The translations under genes were made by a program, and so were the position numbers. The notes below the pieces were generated by a model, which had not been told where the DNA came from, did not search any database, and saw only the letters and a program-made list of their open reading frames with translations. Shown one piece after another: positions 62,237 through 64,000 of a DNA stretch of 64,000 bases (positions are counted from its first letter, which is position 1; every line of letters begins with the position of its first letter). The stretch comes from Nymphaea colorata. Taxonomy: Eukaryota; Streptophyta; Magnoliopsida; Nymphaeales; Nymphaeaceae. The stretch spans positions 29,679,206 through 29,743,205 of the forward strand of contig NC_045139.1 of the NCBI RefSeq assembly GCF_008831285.2. The letters run 5' to 3'.

Positions 62237-64000
62237 ATGTTCCACTTGTACCCTTACAAGGGGAATGGTTTTCCATTTAATTAGTATGAGCATTTTGGTC
62301 ATTTTCCACCAAGTCCCTTGTTAGGGACCTGCTCCACCGTTTTAAAAACATTAGAAAACGCTGTCCCTGTCAAATCCACGCGGTGCCAACATGCTCAACG
62401 AAAAAAAAAAAAGAGAAAGGTGGGGGACCAAAATTAAATATTTAATAAATTATTAAATAAATTAAATTTATAAAAAAGTGGGTGGTGGCAGGAACGAAGT
62501 GAATAAATAATAGACATTTAGTAATTCGAGTTTTTCAGAACCGCTTGCCTGCAAAAAGGGGAAGAAAAAGGAACCGAGAATGAGATTTCCACATTCGCTT
62601 TTCCACTTTGTTTTTCCTGTTTGCTTTATTCTGGAATTAACAAAAAATTTAAAAACCCCATAAAGCAAGTACTAAAAATGTCCAAGACCGGCGTTGGAAA
62701 CCCCGTGGGAAGTCCAAAAAGATGCGCCTTTATATTTATATTCTTGCGTGGACCCCTTGTTCTTTTCTTCTCCCACCTTTTTCTTTCCAAAGACAAGTAG
62801 AAAGAGTAAATTGACTTTAATTCCGAAACTTTTTCTTCCCATCTTTTTCTTTCCGAAAGATATTCAAAGGTGAGGTGAAAAAAAAACCAGCTTTTCTCTT
62901 TTTCAGTTTTCACCACCAAATGCAAAAAAAATTATTCTGATTGTTAGTTATTCAAACTATGATGTTTGTAATAAAATGCATATAACCATTTGAAATATTA
63001 TTATCAATGAAAATTGCTAACTTTGCGTCGATTTGCGGACTTATATTAAGCTCATGTCAGTTTATATTTTTCATGTTTCTGAAAAAAAAAAAGAACTTAA
63101 AACAAGCCAGTAAAGTAAAGTTCAACGGATATTGGCCAAAACACTAAATCCATAAGCGAATTAAATCATTTTGTCGTGTTTGCTAGTGCAAATCATGAAC
63201 TTGGCTGTGTTTTATGGCAACAAGAGTTGGTGGAACTATTTATCAACGATGTTTGAGTTCATGAACTTGGTCATGTTCCATGTGATGTCATAATCTGTAT
63301 TAATTCGTCTGCTCAAGAAGAAAGTAAAAGTAATAAAAAGTAGTATGGAAAATAAGTGCTACGAAAATATTTATTATTCTCGATTATATAGATATTAATC
63401 TTTTGCGTAGTGGGCATTGAATTATTGGTCCGGTCTATGTCACGAGGGCTTACCATTTATAATGCTGTCGATATCAACATCAAAGGTGAATCGTCACGTA
63501 AAAGGATGGGACCAGCGTGACACGTTGCTGTTTGATAGAGCTATCTAAACTTTTTCGGTTCAAACACGTACGATTGGGATTGGGAATTCGAATAAAAACT
63601 ACGGATGGAAGCCTTTGAATTACATTTTTCAACTAAAATATTTTTTAATATTTGCAGCCTCCCCCTTTTTGTTGTTTTGCTTCTTCCGTTAGGCAGGCCG
63701 ATCCTAGCTTATGGAAAGAGATGCACCGCAAATATTGAATTTTTGGCTTCTTTCAATTTTATTCTGGGAAGACGAAGATACTTCCGAGCATGGCCATAAA
63801 TAATTTTTTGGGGTTTTTATCGGCAAGCTGTTTTTCTAGAAAAATCTTGAGAAAAACTTGTATTTTTTTTTTAAATCAGAACGTTAAGTAAAAAAACAAG
63901 AAAGAAAAAACGAATAAGTATTAAATTGCATTTAAGTGGTTATGTTGAGGAAATAAAACAATGCAACAAAACTTGAAAAAAAAACAGAAAAATCAATACA
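62237..64000. other. Right flank of the window, no gene recognised
   Basis: AT-rich with poly(A) runs at 62400, 62880 and 63084. Short frames lack protein-like features. Confidence 0.35.

Noticed and set aside
1-64000. CRISPR arrays, operons, organellar insertions or rRNA genes
   Set aside because: None seen; the short repeats are microsatellites or transposon ends and the genes are plant nuclear with spliceosomal introns.

Overview
The window is nuclear DNA from a flowering plant. Three genes have the intron layout and protein sequence of conserved angiosperm housekeeping genes. The space between them is AT-rich and filled with microsatellites (TA, GA, CA) and short, decayed transposable elements of plant type: hAT-like and other MITEs, CACTA termini, tRNA-derived SINEs and a Ty1/copia gag remnant. 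The species and clade cannot be named from what is visible. Nothing bacterial, organellar or CRISPR-like was seen.

Layout. (1) 531-9565, plus strand: chloroplast 6,7-dimethyl-8-ribityllumazine synthase (COS1 type), rebuilt as eight exons encoding 238 residues. Intron 4 is 4.7 kb and contains a 2.8 kb foldback element with arms of about 0.5 kb, a copia gag remnant and a CACTA terminus. Intron 7 holds two decayed copies of the last exon. (2) 9566-38090: about 28 kb with no gene I can support, made of MITEs, SINEs, CACTA ends and long AT arrays, with a CpG-rich patch at 34.8-36.5 kb. (3) 38781-40112, plus strand: an F-box/kelch-repeat protein of 443 residues with an intronless CDS, a TATA box at 38092 and two short uORFs. 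(4) 40113-47804: gene-free, with one short MITE and CT/CA and GA microsatellites. (5) 47805-52541, minus strand: ALG2, the GDP-Man:Man1GlcNAc2-PP-dolichol mannosyltransferase, in eight coding exons (408 residues). A further 5' UTR exon is inferred at about 54940-55240 behind a 2.3 kb leader intron. (6) 55300-64000: gene-free, with palindromic AATCGGCCGATT repeats, several MITEs and a 118-bp tandem repeat ending in a tRNA-Met primer-binding-site-like sequence.

The three genes act in unrelated processes (riboflavin synthesis in plastids, SCF-type ubiquitin ligation, N-glycan precursor assembly at the ER) and form no functional cluster. I found no convincing new multi-gene system. The most interesting items are the triplicated terminal exon of the lumazine synthase gene, the long foldback in its fourth intron, and several well-bounded small transposons. 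All exon borders were placed by eye from reading frame, GT-AG sites and family similarity. No transcript or database search was available.
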